Shown here one piece after another: positions 7,861-16,800 of a stretch of DNA of 64,000 nucleotides. Location: positions 62,001-126,000 of the forward strand of contig NZ_QLMJ01000007.1 in the NCBI RefSeq assembly GCF_003259845.1, written 5' to 3'. Position 1 is the first letter of the stretch; each line of letters opens with the position of its first letter. Origin of the DNA: Actinoplanes lutulentus. Lineage in GTDB: Bacteria > Actinomycetota > Actinomycetes > Mycobacteriales > Micromonosporaceae. The translations under genes were made by a program, and so were the position numbers. The notes under the pieces are model-generated. The model did no database searches and was not told the DNA's origin. It was given only the letters and a program-made list of their open reading frames with translations.

Positions 7861-9126
7861 GTGGCACGGACCGGTATCGACACGTCGATCCTGCACAAGG
7901 GATCGCACAGCGCTTCCTACTTCGACCTGGCACGTGCGGCCGGAGAGGGTGCGGAGATCGTCGACTTCTGCATCCCGTGCAACCCGTACTTCCCCACCCC
8001 GGAGATGTTCGACGAGCTCACCCGGGACCTGAAGAGCATCCTGAAGTACTACCCGAGCGACTCGGCCACGATCACGAAGAAGCTGGCCAGCGTGCTGAAC
8101 CTGCACCCGCAGACGGTCGCGATGGCGAACGGCTCGACCGAGCTGATCACCTGGATCGACCACCTGCTGGTGAAGGAGAGCCTGGCGATCCCGATCCCGA
8201 CCTTCGGCCGGTGGACCGACCAGCCGCTGGAGACCGGCAAGCGGGTGGACATGTTCCCGTTGCAGGAGCGCGACGGCTTCCGGCTCGACCTCGAGGAGTA
8301 CGTGGAGTTCATCCGGGAGCGCAAGTCCCGGGTCGCGGTGGTCTGCAACGTGAACAACCCGGACGGCAACTACCTGCCGCGCCGTGACGTGATCCGGTTC
8401 ATGGACGCGCTCAGCGACCTCGACCTGGTCGTCATCGACGAGTCGTTCATCGACTTCTCGGACGCCGAGCGGTACCCCTCGGTCGGCCCGGACGCGGTGA
8501 TCCGGCCGAACGCGGTGGTGCTGAAGAGCCTCGGCAAGAACTTCGGCCTGCACGGCATCCGCTTCGGGTACATGCTCGCCAACCCGGCCATCGCCGGGAA
8601 GATCGCGAAGATGCTGCCGAAGTGGAACCTCAACTCCCTCGCGGAGAAGGTCGTTCACATGATCTCCGACCACGAGATGGAGTACGAGGAGAGCCTGCGC
8701 CTGCTGAGCCGGGACCGCCGGTCGATGGCTCGCGAGCTGAGCCGCATCCCGGGCCTGACCGTCTTCCCGTCGCAGGGCAACTTCTTCCTGGTGAAGCTGC
8801 CGACCGAGTGGTCCGGTGTGGCGCTGCGCGACTACCTGGTCGCCAACCACGGCATCATGACCCGCGAGTGCGGCAACAAGCTCGGCATGACCAGCCAGTT
8901 CATGCGCCTCGTGGTACGCCCGACCGCCGACGTGGACCGCCTGGTCGACGGCATGATGGATTACGCCCAGCGCTTTCACAACCGCTCGGTCTACGACACC
9001 GAGCCGATGGAGCAGGCCGGTCGCCGGTGGGCCGAATCCTCGTACGAGGAGCAGCCGGACAACCTGGTCCCGTACCCCGGTCGCCGCGACCCGGAGTACA
9101 CGGCCCGCCGTGCTGCCGTGAGCTGA
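7861..9126 (+). CDS. PLP-dependent class I/II aminotransferase (histidinol-phosphate aminotransferase-like)
   Basis: A 421-residue protein of fold-type I. It has the cofactor-binding segments AMANGSTELITW, VVCNVNNPDGNYLP (the Asn/Asp stacking region) and VVIDESFIDF. The Schiff-base lysine is in the SLGKNFGLHG motif, with FVRL-like arginine block QFMRLVVRPT near the C-terminus. This is the HisC/CobD group, which transaminates or decarboxylates phosphorylated amino acids; the substrate cannot be told. There is no his or cobalamin context. GAGGAG lies 8 bases before the GTG start. The last 40 residues (from about FHNRSVYDTEPMEQ) are an extension beyond the usual HisC end. Confidence 0.87.
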   Translation: MARTGIDTSILHKGSHSASYFDLARAAGEGAEIVDFCIPCNPYFPTPEMFDELTRDLKSILKYYPSDSATITKKLASVLNLHPQTVAMANGSTELITWIDHLLVKESLAIPIPTFGRWTDQPLETGKRVDMFPLQERDGFRLDLEEYVEFIRERKSRVAVVCNVNNPDGNYLPRRDVIRFMDALSDLDLVVIDESFIDFSDAERYPSVGPDAVIRPNAVVLKSLGKNFGLHGIRFGYMLANPAIAGKIAKMLPKWNLNSLAEKVVHMISDHEMEYEESLRLLSRDRRSMARELSRIPGLTVFPSQGNFFLVKLPTEWSGVALRDYLVANHGIMTRECGNKLGMTSQFMRLVVRPTADVDRLVDGMMDYAQRFHNRSVYDTEPMEQAGRRWAESSYEEQPDNLVPYPGRRDPEYTARRAAVS

Positions 9127-9154
9127 CCCGAAGCTCAGTTCGCCCCCTTTCCGG

Positions 9155-9178
9155 CCGATTGGTCCCTGGACGAATCGG
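9155..9178. promoter_or_regulatory. 24-bp palindrome before the first sensor kinase
   Basis: CCGATTGGTCC (9155-9165) faces GGACGAATCGG (9168-9178) with a two-base centre and one mismatch per arm. It lies 18 bases before the kinase ATG and 29 bases after the aminotransferase stop, a position suited to an operator or an attenuating hairpin. Confidence 0.5.
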
Positions 9179-9196
9179 TTCCGGGAAGGCGGGGGT

Positions 9197-11317
9197 ATGA
9201 CCTACCGCAGGTCGCTGGCGCGCACCGGGATCTTCGCGGTTGTCTACGCGCTCGCGACCTTCGCCGGGCGGGCCACCGTCATGGACGACGCCAACCTGAG
9301 CCTGGTCTGGCCGGCCGCCGGTGTGGCGGCGATCTGGTTCTGCCGGCAGCGGCACTCCCCGCTGCGCTGGGCCGACGCCGTGGCCCTCGGGCTGATCACC
9401 GTCGCGGTGAACACCGCGACCAAGGCCTCCACGCCGATGGCCGTCATCTTCGTGGCCGCCAACCTGGCGCAGGCCTTCGCGTTCGTGCGCCTGATCAACC
9501 ACTGGCGTCCCCGGCTCTGGGGCGCCGGGGGTACCGAGCCGCTGCGCAGCCCACCGGACCTGTGGGCGTTGATGGCCGCGGCGTTCGGCGCCACGGTGGC
9601 CGGCGCCGCGGTCGGCCCGTCGGTGGCCTGGCTGGTGACCGGTACCTATTCGTGGACGACGACGTCGGTGTGGCTGTCCCGCAATACCGCGAGCATCCTG
9701 GTGGTCGGCGCGATCGGATTCTGCCTCGGTCCGTGGCTGGCCCGCGGTCCGGCGGCGTGGCGGGACTCCCTCAGGCGGCTGACGCGCGTTCCGGGCCGCA
9801 AGATCGCCGAGTACGCCGCCCTGATCGTCTGCTCGACCGCCGCCTATCTGGCCGGGTTCGCGTACAGCCACGGGCTTCCGCTGGCGTTTCTGCTGATCGG
9901 GGTCACGGTCTGGGCCGGCACCCGGCTGGCGACCTCGTTCGTGGTGATCCACAACCTGTTCGCCGGAGTCATCGTGGTGCTCTTCACCCTGGACGGGACC
10001 GGGCCGTTCGCGGACATCGGCAACCACGCGTCCCGGGCGGTCGTGGCCCAGCTCTTCGTGATGCTGACCGCGGTCATCGGGCTCTCCCTGGCCCTCGGCC
10101 GCGACGAGCGGTCCGCGCTGCTGGCCGAGCTCGCCGCCGAGAAGGCGGAGCTGGGCGAGCAGCGGGAACAGGCGTCCGAGCGGGCCGAGCTGCTCCGGGC
10201 GATCATCGACTCGACCGCGGACGGCCTCGCGGTGGTCGACGCCGACGGCCGGGTGACGCTGCGCAATCCGGCGGCCGTGCGGCTGCTCGGTGGTCAGACA
10301 AGCCCGGCCGGCGGCTTCTACCACCTCACCAGCCCGGCCGGCGGTTTCTACCACCTCAACGGCGTGCCGCTGGAGGACCACGAGATGCCGCACACCCGGG
10401 CGCTCGCCGGCGAGGACCTGGACGACGTGCACATCCTGGTCCGCAATCCCGGCGTGCCGGAGGGCCGGGTGATCAGCGTCCGGGCCGCCACGCTGGAGGA
10501 CGGCGCCGGCCGGCGCAGCGCCGTGGTCCTCTTCCACGACGCGACGGCCGAGCGCCGGCACCGCGACGAGCTGACCAACTTCGCCGGGGTGGTCGCGCAC
10601 GACCTGCTCAATCCGGTCACCACGATCGAGGGTTTCAGCGACTTCGCCGGTGAGGCGATCGCGGCGCTGCCGGACGGCCCGGAGGTCGAGGAGGCGCGCG
10701 ACAGTCTGGCCCGGGTGCACCGGGCTGCCGGGCGGATGCGGGCACTGATCGACGGGCTGCTCGCGTACACGACGGCTCGTGATGCGACGGTCGCGACCGT
10801 TCCGGTCGATCTGGGTCAGGTGGTCACCGAGGTGACCGTGGCCCGGCTGGACGCGGCGATCGCGGCCGGCCTGCCGGTGCCCCGGTTCATCGTGGGTGAT
10901 CTGCCGATGGTGCAGGCCGACCCGGTCCTGATCCGGCAGCTGCTGGACAACCTGATCGGCAACGCGGTCAAGTACACCGCGGCGGGCGTGACACCGGAGG
11001 TCACCGTCACCGCGCAGCCCGACGACGACCTGCTCCGGATCCGGATCGCGGACAACGGCATCGGCGTGCCGGCCGGGCAGCACGAGGTGATCTTCGGCAA
11101 CTTCCACCGGGCCCACCCGACCGCCAAGTACGCCGGAACCGGTCTGGGCCTGGCGATCTGCAAACGCATCGTGGAACGGCACGGCGGCGCGATCGGCGCC
11201 GACGACAACCCGGACGGCGGATCGGTCTTCACCTTCACGATCCCGCCCGTTCCCGGATCCGCTCAGGTCAGCTTTTCCCGGGCCGAAGAGCAGTCGTGGG
11301 GGGAGCCGCGCCGATGA
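9197..11317 (+). CDS. MASE1-PAS sensor histidine kinase
   Basis: 706 residues. An eight- to nine-segment membrane sensor of MASE1 type (signature LSLVWPAAGVAAIW) covers about residues 10-305. A PAS domain (about 330-445), a HisKA dimerisation domain with the phospho-accepting His in VVAHDLLNPVTTIEG, and a HATPase domain with N box DNLIGNAVKYT, G1 DNGIGVP and G2 GTGLGLAICKR follow. All catalytic boxes are intact. The PAS domain holds a 10-residue tandem duplication (SPAGGFYHLT/N). Its stop overlaps the next kinase start in ATGA. No response regulator is adjacent. It is paralogous to the kinase ending at 16801. Confidence 0.92.
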   Translation: MTYRRSLARTGIFAVVYALATFAGRATVMDDANLSLVWPAAGVAAIWFCRQRHSPLRWADAVALGLITVAVNTATKASTPMAVIFVAANLAQAFAFVRLINHWRPRLWGAGGTEPLRSPPDLWALMAAAFGATVAGAAVGPSVAWLVTGTYSWTTTSVWLSRNTASILVVGAIGFCLGPWLARGPAAWRDSLRRLTRVPGRKIAEYAALIVCSTAAYLAGFAYSHGLPLAFLLIGVTVWAGTRLATSFVVIHNLFAGVIVVLFTLDGTGPFADIGNHASRAVVAQLFVMLTAVIGLSLALGRDERSALLAELAAEKAELGEQREQASERAELLRAIIDSTADGLAVVDADGRVTLRNPAAVRLLGGQTSPAGGFYHLTSPAGGFYHLNGVPLEDHEMPHTRALAGEDLDDVHILVRNPGVPEGRVISVRAATLEDGAGRRSAVVLFHDATAERRHRDELTNFAGVVAHDLLNPVTTIEGFSDFAGEAIAALPDGPEVEEARDSLARVHRAAGRMRALIDGLLAYTTARDATVATVPVDLGQVVTEVTVARLDAAIAAGLPVPRFIVGDLPMVQADPVLIRQLLDNLIGNAVKYTAAGVTPEVTVTAQPDDDLLRIRIADNGIGVPAGQHEVIFGNFHRAHPTAKYAGTGLGLAICKRIVERHGGAIGADDNPDGGSVFTFTIPPVPGSAQVSFSRAEEQSWGEPRR

Positions 11318-12516
11318 TGAAAGACCCGGACGAACTGGCCCGGCTGACCGCTCTCCGGTCGTACCAGGTTCTCGACCGGCCTCGTCCCGTCGTTCTCGAC
11401 GACCTCACCCGCCTCGCGGCGGGCATGTTCGACACCCCGATCTCCGCGGTCTCGCTGATCGACGAGGATCGGCAGTGGTTCGCCGGCCGGGTCGGGCTGG
11501 CCGAGGCGCAGACCCCGCTCGACGTGTCGTTCTGCGCGCACGTGGTACCGGCCCGGGAGCCGCTGATCATTCCGGACGCCACCCGGGACTCCCGCTTCGC
11601 GGACTATCCCAACGTGACCGGTGAACCGGGCATCCGGTTCTACGCCGGCGCTCCGGTGATCGACGAGGACGGTCACGTGCTGGGCGCCATGTGCGTCGTC
11701 GACATCGAGCCGCACGAGGTCAGCGACCGCCAGGTGGACAACCTGGTCACGTTCGCGAAGCAGGCCGCCGGGCACCTGTCCGCGGTCCGCGGCAGGATGC
11801 GGATGGCCGACCTCGGCGACGAACTGGCCCGCTCGGCGCAGCGCGAGGAGGACCTGGTCGCCACGATCACCCACGAACTGCGTACGCCGGTCGCGATCAT
11901 CCAGGGCTATCTGGAGATCCTCGGCGACCAGGAGGGTCTCGCGGAGTACCGCGGGCTGATCGATCCGATCCACCGCAACGGCCGGCGTCTCGTCGACATG
12001 GTCGACCACATCCTGGCCGGCACCCGGCCCGGTGAGGCGCCGCTTCCGGCGCCGGCCGAGTCGATCGGCACTGTCGACCTGAGCACGGTGGTGGCGGCCG
12101 CGATCACGGCCTGCCGCCCGCTGATCCTGCTGCGCGGCGGTCCGGTCGACGTGGCGGCGTACGAACCGATCCCGGTCCATGCCGATCTCGCCCGCCTCGC
12201 CCACGCGGTCGAGCAGTTGCTCCGCAACGCTCTCTTCTTCACCCCTTCGGAAAAACCGATCATGGTACGCGTAGAGGCCGCACCCCATCCGGCCATCGAG
12301 GTTCGTGACGGCGGAGTCGGCATCCCGTCCGACGAGCTGCCGCTGATCTTCGACCGGTTCTACCGCGGCCGGTACGCCCGGGACCTGGCCGTGCCGGGTG
12401 TGGGACTGGGGCTGACGATCGCCCGCAACATCGTCCGGGCACACCGCGGCGATCTCATGGTGGAGAACACGACGGACGGTGTCAGCGCCCGAATCTCTCT
12501 GCCCGGCGCCCGCTGA
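11314..12516 (+). CDS. GAF sensor histidine kinase
   Basis: 400 residues, soluble. A GAF domain (about 10-165, containing FCAHVVPAREPLIIPDA and RFYAGAPVIDEDGHVLG) precedes HisKA with His in ITHELRTPVAIIQGY. HATPase has N box LLRNALFFT, G1 RDGGVGIP and G2 GVGLGLTIARN. The GAF pattern is that of redox/light/small-ligand sensors, but no cofactor can be inferred. GGGGGGAG is 8 bases before the ATG, and the start overlaps the stop of the MASE1 kinase, so the two are coupled. It is a paralogue of the kinase at 15527-16708, which stands beside the other MASE1 kinase. Confidence 0.92.
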   Translation: MMKDPDELARLTALRSYQVLDRPRPVVLDDLTRLAAGMFDTPISAVSLIDEDRQWFAGRVGLAEAQTPLDVSFCAHVVPAREPLIIPDATRDSRFADYPNVTGEPGIRFYAGAPVIDEDGHVLGAMCVVDIEPHEVSDRQVDNLVTFAKQAAGHLSAVRGRMRMADLGDELARSAQREEDLVATITHELRTPVAIIQGYLEILGDQEGLAEYRGLIDPIHRNGRRLVDMVDHILAGTRPGEAPLPAPAESIGTVDLSTVVAAAITACRPLILLRGGPVDVAAYEPIPVHADLARLAHAVEQLLRNALFFTPSEKPIMVRVEAAPHPAIEVRDGGVGIPSDELPLIFDRFYRGRYARDLAVPGVGLGLTIARNIVRAHRGDLMVENTTDGVSARISLPGAR

Positions 12517-12525
12517 GGATCCGGC

Positions 12526-13131
12526 GTGCACCGTTACGGTGAGCAGATGGACCCGCCCGGCGCGTTGAGCCTCGGCGATGTCGTCGAGGAGATCCTTCGC
12601 CGCCTGGGCGAGCAGAACAAGGTCGTCCCCGACTACATCGTCCGCGACGCCGTGGAGGCCGCGCTGGGGCGCCGGTTCCCGGAGACGGCGCTGAGCGACA
12701 TCCGGATCCCGGCCGGCATCGCCGGTGAGCTGATCGACGGTTTCTGCGCCGGCGCCACCGCCACCGAGGACGACGCGGCCACCATGCCCGCGGTGCTCAG
12801 CGGCGACGAGACCGGACGGCTGGTCACCGCCCTCGGTCTTGCCGTACACGTGGCCGCCTTCAACCTGGACCGGGACCGCCTGCATGTCGCCCAGATCCTG
12901 AACGGCGCCGCGGCGGCGCTGGTGGCGCTCGGCGCCGCCGAGCGCGCGGCGCACGCCGACGGCACCTCCGCCGTGCTGCTCTCCCCCGCGACGCTGCGCA
13001 CGGTACGCACCACAGCCGCCGGAGTGCTCCAAGGCATCGACCACCGGGGCTGGCAGGCCCGCCATCTCGACCAGGACGCCACCCATGCGCTGTTCACCGG
13101 GGTTCTCACCATGCTGGGCGCGGTGCCGTAA
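12526..13131 (+). CDS. Hypothetical protein
   Basis: A 201-residue Ala-rich, soluble protein with no recognised domain. It is predicted mostly helical, with blocks EEILRRLGEQNKVVPDYIVRDAVEAAL near the N-terminus and VHVAAFNLDRDRLHVAQILNGAAAALVAL in the middle. GAGG precedes the GTG start by 7 bases; an internal ATG at 12547 is an alternative. It lies 9 bases after the GAF kinase on the same strand, so it is probably cotranscribed and could be an accessory signalling protein. That link rests on position only. Confidence 0.65.
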   Translation: MHRYGEQMDPPGALSLGDVVEEILRRLGEQNKVVPDYIVRDAVEAALGRRFPETALSDIRIPAGIAGELIDGFCAGATATEDDAATMPAVLSGDETGRLVTALGLAVHVAAFNLDRDRLHVAQILNGAAAALVALGAAERAAHADGTSAVLLSPATLRTVRTTAAGVLQGIDHRGWQARHLDQDATHALFTGVLTMLGAVP

Positions 13132-13170
13132 ACGACTAAGAACAACCGGATCACAACCGATCTGATCCTT

Positions 13171-15522
13171 GTGGCTGATCCGCGGCACCGGGTGCGCGAC
13201 CCCGAGCGCGTCGCGGCGGTCCATGCGACCGGCGTGCTCGACACCGCCGAGCCACCCGGCCTGGGACGGCTGACCCGGCTCGCGACCCGGCTGATCGGCA
13301 GCCCGACCGCGCTGGTGTCGCTGGTCCTCGACGACCGGCAGGTCTTCGCCAGCCAGGTCGGCCTGCCACAGCCGTGGGCCGATCTCGGGCAGACCCCGCT
13401 ATCGCACTCGTTCTGTCAGCACGTCGTGGACGACGACGCCCCGCTCGTGGTCAGCGACGCGCGCCTGGTCGACCGGCTGAAGGACAACCTCGCCATCGGT
13501 GACATCGGCGTGATCGCGTACGCCGGGATGCCGATCCGCGTCGACGGGCAGACGCTCGGCTCGTTCTGCGCCATCGACGGGCAGCCCCGGGACTGGTCGG
13601 ATGAGGACCTGGCCGTCCTGGAGGACCTCGCGGCGGCCGTCGCGACCGAGATCGAGCTGGTCCGGGCGGCCCGGCACGCCGAGGAGACCTCCGCGGTGGT
13701 CCGGCGGATCCTGGAGGTGTCGCAGGACGCGTACATCGCGATCGACGCGGACGGTCTTGTCGTGGAGTGGAATCCGGCGGCGGCGAAGCTCTTCGGGCGT
13801 ACCCGGCAGGAGGCTGTGGGCGAGGACCTGGCTCAGCTGATCATCCCCGGGGAGTACCGCGAGGCGCACTACGGCGGCCTCACCCGGGTACGCACGACCG
13901 GCGTGTCGAAGCTCGCCGGGCAGCGCATCGAGCTCCCGGCGGTCAACCGGGAGGGCCGGCAGTTCCCGGTCGAGTTCACCCTGCAGGCCACCCGGCACGG
14001 CGGACGGCTCGTCTTCCACGCCTTCCTGCACGACATCAGCGCACGTCACGCCGTGGAGATCGAGCTGCGCCGCCAGGCCGAGCTGATCGACGCGGCCCCG
14101 GCCGCGATCATCGTGCGGGCCCCGGACGGGACCATCCGCTTCTGGAACACCGGCGCCGAGCACATGTACGGGTGGCCGGCCTCGGCCGCCCGCGGCCGCA
14201 ACATCCATCGTCTGCTCGCCACGGTGTTCCCCGGCAGCACCGCCACTGTCGAACGGGCCCTCGCCGCGAACGGCCGCTGGGAGGGCGAGGTGACCCACCG
14301 CCGCTCCGACGGGCGGTCCATCGTGGTGCTGAGCCGGCACGTGGTCCGGCCCGACTCCGGCGGCGCGGGCCACGAGGTGATCGAGACGAACACCGACATC
14401 ACCGGCCGGCGGAACGCCGAGGAACGGCTCGCGGCGAGCGAGCGGCAGTTCCGGGTGCAGTTCCACCAGTCCACCGTCGGCCAGGCCATCGTCGGGCTGG
14501 ACGGCCTGGTCCAGCACGTGAACGAGGCGTACGCCCGGATGATCGGTTACTCACCGGAGCAGCTGATCGGCCGCCGCAACGAGGACTTCACCCACCCGGA
14601 CGACCGGGCCGAGGGCACGCTGATGACGGCCCGCCTCTTCGCCGGGGAGCAGGAGTCGTACGAACGCACCAAACGCCTGGTCCACGCCGACGGGCACATG
14701 GTCGACGTGCACATCGGCGTCCGGCTGGTCCGGGACGCGGACAGCACGCCGCTGAACCTGATCGGTGTCATCCAGGACGTCACCGAACAGCTGCGTGCCC
14801 AGCGGGAACGCGACGCCGCCGAGGCCGTGCTGGCCGAGCGCAACAATCAGCTGGAACTGGCGAACGGTGAGCTGCAACGCGCCAACCTGCTCAAGCTCGA
14901 CCTCATGGGGATGCTCTCGCACGACATCGGCACGCCGCTCACGTCGATCATCGGGTACGGCGAGCTGCTGGTGGAGAGCGACCTGCCGAAGCCCCTGGAA
15001 GCGTCCACCGCGAAGATCATGAGCGCCGCCCGGCGGATCGACGAGCTGCGGCACAACGTCCTGTCGATGTGCACGCTCAGCGAGACCCGGCTGCGCACCG
15101 ACCGGCAGCGGGTACGCCTCGCCGAGGCGCTGCGCGACGCGCTGGACGCCGCCGACCAGCAGGTGCCGCTCTCCTGCCCGCCGGCGTCGGAGGTCCTGGT
15201 CAACCCGGCACACCTGCGGCAGATCGTGGTCAACTTCCTGACCAACGCCAACAAGTACGGCGGCGGGGCGACCGCGATCGAGGTGACGACCGCGGAGCTG
15301 TCCACCCGGATCGCGGTGCACGACCGGGGGCCCGGGGTTCCGGAGGAGCTGCGGGCGCATCTGTTCGAGCGGTACACCCGGGCCGGCGACAACGGCGCTG
15401 CCGGCCACGGGCTGGGACTGCACATCGTCGCGAGCCTGGCCGAGGCGAACGGCGGCTCGGTCGGTTACCAGCCCGGTGACCCGGTGGGCAGCGTCTTCTG
15501 CCTCACCCTGGAAAGCGCCTGA
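13171..15522 (+). CDS. GAF-PAS-PAS-PAS sensor histidine kinase
   Basis: 783 soluble residues. A GAF domain comes first (about 1-165, AYAGMPIRVDGQTLGSFCAI). Three PAS domains follow at about 170-290, 300-415 and 425-545; the last carries the PAC-like FTHPDDRAEG. A coiled coil (about 545-580), HisKA with His in LSHDIGTPLTSIIGY, and HATPase with N box NFLTNANKYGG, G1 HDRGPGVP and G2 GHGLGLHIVAS end the protein. The GTG start has no clear ribosome site, so leaderless translation is possible. A small palindrome, GGATCA-9-TGATCC, lies just upstream (13148-13168). No cognate regulator is adjacent. Confidence 0.9.
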   Translation: MADPRHRVRDPERVAAVHATGVLDTAEPPGLGRLTRLATRLIGSPTALVSLVLDDRQVFASQVGLPQPWADLGQTPLSHSFCQHVVDDDAPLVVSDARLVDRLKDNLAIGDIGVIAYAGMPIRVDGQTLGSFCAIDGQPRDWSDEDLAVLEDLAAAVATEIELVRAARHAEETSAVVRRILEVSQDAYIAIDADGLVVEWNPAAAKLFGRTRQEAVGEDLAQLIIPGEYREAHYGGLTRVRTTGVSKLAGQRIELPAVNREGRQFPVEFTLQATRHGGRLVFHAFLHDISARHAVEIELRRQAELIDAAPAAIIVRAPDGTIRFWNTGAEHMYGWPASAARGRNIHRLLATVFPGSTATVERALAANGRWEGEVTHRRSDGRSIVVLSRHVVRPDSGGAGHEVIETNTDITGRRNAEERLAASERQFRVQFHQSTVGQAIVGLDGLVQHVNEAYARMIGYSPEQLIGRRNEDFTHPDDRAEGTLMTARLFAGEQESYERTKRLVHADGHMVDVHIGVRLVRDADSTPLNLIGVIQDVTEQLRAQRERDAAEAVLAERNNQLELANGELQRANLLKLDLMGMLSHDIGTPLTSIIGYGELLVESDLPKPLEASTAKIMSAARRIDELRHNVLSMCTLSETRLRTDRQRVRLAEALRDALDAADQQVPLSCPPASEVLVNPAHLRQIVVNFLTNANKYGGGATAIEVTTAELSTRIAVHDRGPGVPEELRAHLFERYTRAGDNGAAGHGLGLHIVASLAEANGGSVGYQPGDPVGSVFCLTLESA

Positions 15523-15539
15523 CGTCTCACCAGCTTTCC
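15510..15539. terminator. Short hairpin joining two convergent kinase ends
   Basis: GGAAAGC (15510-15516) pairs with GCTTTCC (15533-15539) across the 4-base gap between the convergent stop codons. It contains both gene ends and could stop transcription in both directions, but there is no U-tract. Confidence 0.4.
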
Positions 15540-16708
15540 GGCCTCCGGAAGGATGCCGGCAGCTCGATCGTGACGGTGGTGCCGTGGCCCGGCTCGCCGT
15601 CGATGCGGAGCACGCCGTCGTGCCCGTCGACGATCGCCTTGACGATCGTCAGGCCGAGCCCGGCGCCCTGCACCTCGGCACGTTCCGCGGAGCCGGCCCG
15701 CCGGAACGGCGCGAGCACCCGGCTGCGGTCGATCGGGCTGATGCCGGCGCCGGTGTCGCGTACCCACAGCTCGGCCCGGCCCTCGTGGCTGGTCGCGCCG
15801 ACCGTGATGGCGCCGCTGTCGGTGAACTTGACCGCGTTGAGAACGAGCCGGGCCAGGGCCTGGCCGATCCGGGCAGCGTCCACGTCGGCGAGGACCGGTC
15901 CGCCGGCCTCGACCGTCACGGACAGGCCCTTCGCGGCGATCAGCGCCTCGTTCTGGGCGACAGCGGTGGCAGCCAGCTCGGCCAGGTCGGTGGGACGCCG
16001 GTGGAAGGCCCGGTTGCCGGGGCCGGCCTGCGCGGCGAGCAGCATGTCGTCGACCAGGTTGAGCAGCCGGTCGGAGTTGCGCTGAACCCGGGCCAGGAAG
16101 CCGTCCCGTGTCTCGGCCGGCAGCTCCGGGTCGCCAAGGACCTCCAGATATCCGTGGATCGAGCTGAGCGGCGTACGCAACTCGTGGGTGACCCGGGCGA
16201 TGAACTCGTCCTTGACCTCCTCGGCGGCACGCAGCCGTTCGGTGAGGTCACGCATGTCCCGGGCGTACCGCCGCAGTTCCATCTGGGAGACCACGTGCCG
16301 GGCCAGCGCCCGCAGGCTCTGGCACTGCTCCGCGTTGAGCTCACCGGGTTCCTGGCCGATCACGCAGAGCGTGCCGAGCGCCTGCCCGGACGGCGAGACC
16401 AGCGGCGCACCGGCATAGAACCGGACGTGCGGCACGCCGACGACCGTCGGATGCCCGGCGAAGCGGGGGTCGAGCACCGCGTCCAGGACCTGCATCACCT
16501 CGTCACCCTGAATCGCCCGCTCGCACATCGAGCCGGCCAGCGGAGTCTCGGCGATGTCGTGACCGAACCGGGCCTTGAACCACAGGCGGTCACCGTCGAC
16601 GAGGCTGATCGCCGCCATCGGCGTCCCGCACAACTGGGCAGCGAGGGCCGCGATGTCGTCGAAGTCGTCCTCGACCGGGGTGTCCAGGATCTGGTACACG
16701 TCCGTCAA
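15527..16708 (-). CDS. GAF sensor histidine kinase
   Basis: 393 residues, soluble. GAF (about 10-165, containing VRFYAGAPLVSPSGQALGTLCVIG), HisKA with His in VTHELRTPLSSIHGY, and HATPase with N box LVLNAVKFT, G1 RDTGAGISP and G2 GAGLGLTIVKA. It is a clear paralogue of the kinase at 11314. The start chosen is a TTG at 16708 because AAGGAG lies 7 bases before it. The same frame stays open far upstream, but that part is only the shadow of the neighbouring kinase. It follows the MASE1-type kinase by 92 bases on the same strand. Confidence 0.88.
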   Translation of the reverse strand: MTDVYQILDTPVEDDFDDIAALAAQLCGTPMAAISLVDGDRLWFKARFGHDIAETPLAGSMCERAIQGDEVMQVLDAVLDPRFAGHPTVVGVPHVRFYAGAPLVSPSGQALGTLCVIGQEPGELNAEQCQSLRALARHVVSQMELRRYARDMRDLTERLRAAEEVKDEFIARVTHELRTPLSSIHGYLEVLGDPELPAETRDGFLARVQRNSDRLLNLVDDMLLAAQAGPGNRAFHRRPTDLAELAATAVAQNEALIAAKGLSVTVEAGGPVLADVDAARIGQALARLVLNAVKFTDSGAITVGATSHEGRAELWVRDTGAGISPIDRSRVLAPFRRAGSAERAEVQGAGLGLTIVKAIVDGHDGVLRIDGEPGHGTTVTIELPASFRRPESW

Positions 16709-16776
16709 CTCGGCGCTCCTTCGACCATCACAACGTGCTGTCTCGCTTAAGAGTCGGTCGCGGCGGTGCGAGTGTG

Positions 16777-16795
16777 AGGCACTGCCCGGGTGCCT
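16777..16795. other. Small hairpin between two tandem kinase genes
   Basis: AGGCAC (16777-16782) pairs with GTGCCT (16790-16795) in the 92-base gap between the MASE1-type kinase and the downstream GAF kinase. It may attenuate read-through. Nothing else is visible in the gap. Confidence 0.3.
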
Positions 16796-16800
16796 TCCGG

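Noticed and set aside
9155..9178. DosR-type site before the first sensor kinase
   Set aside because: Only part of the GGGAC-type half-site is present and the arrangement differs.
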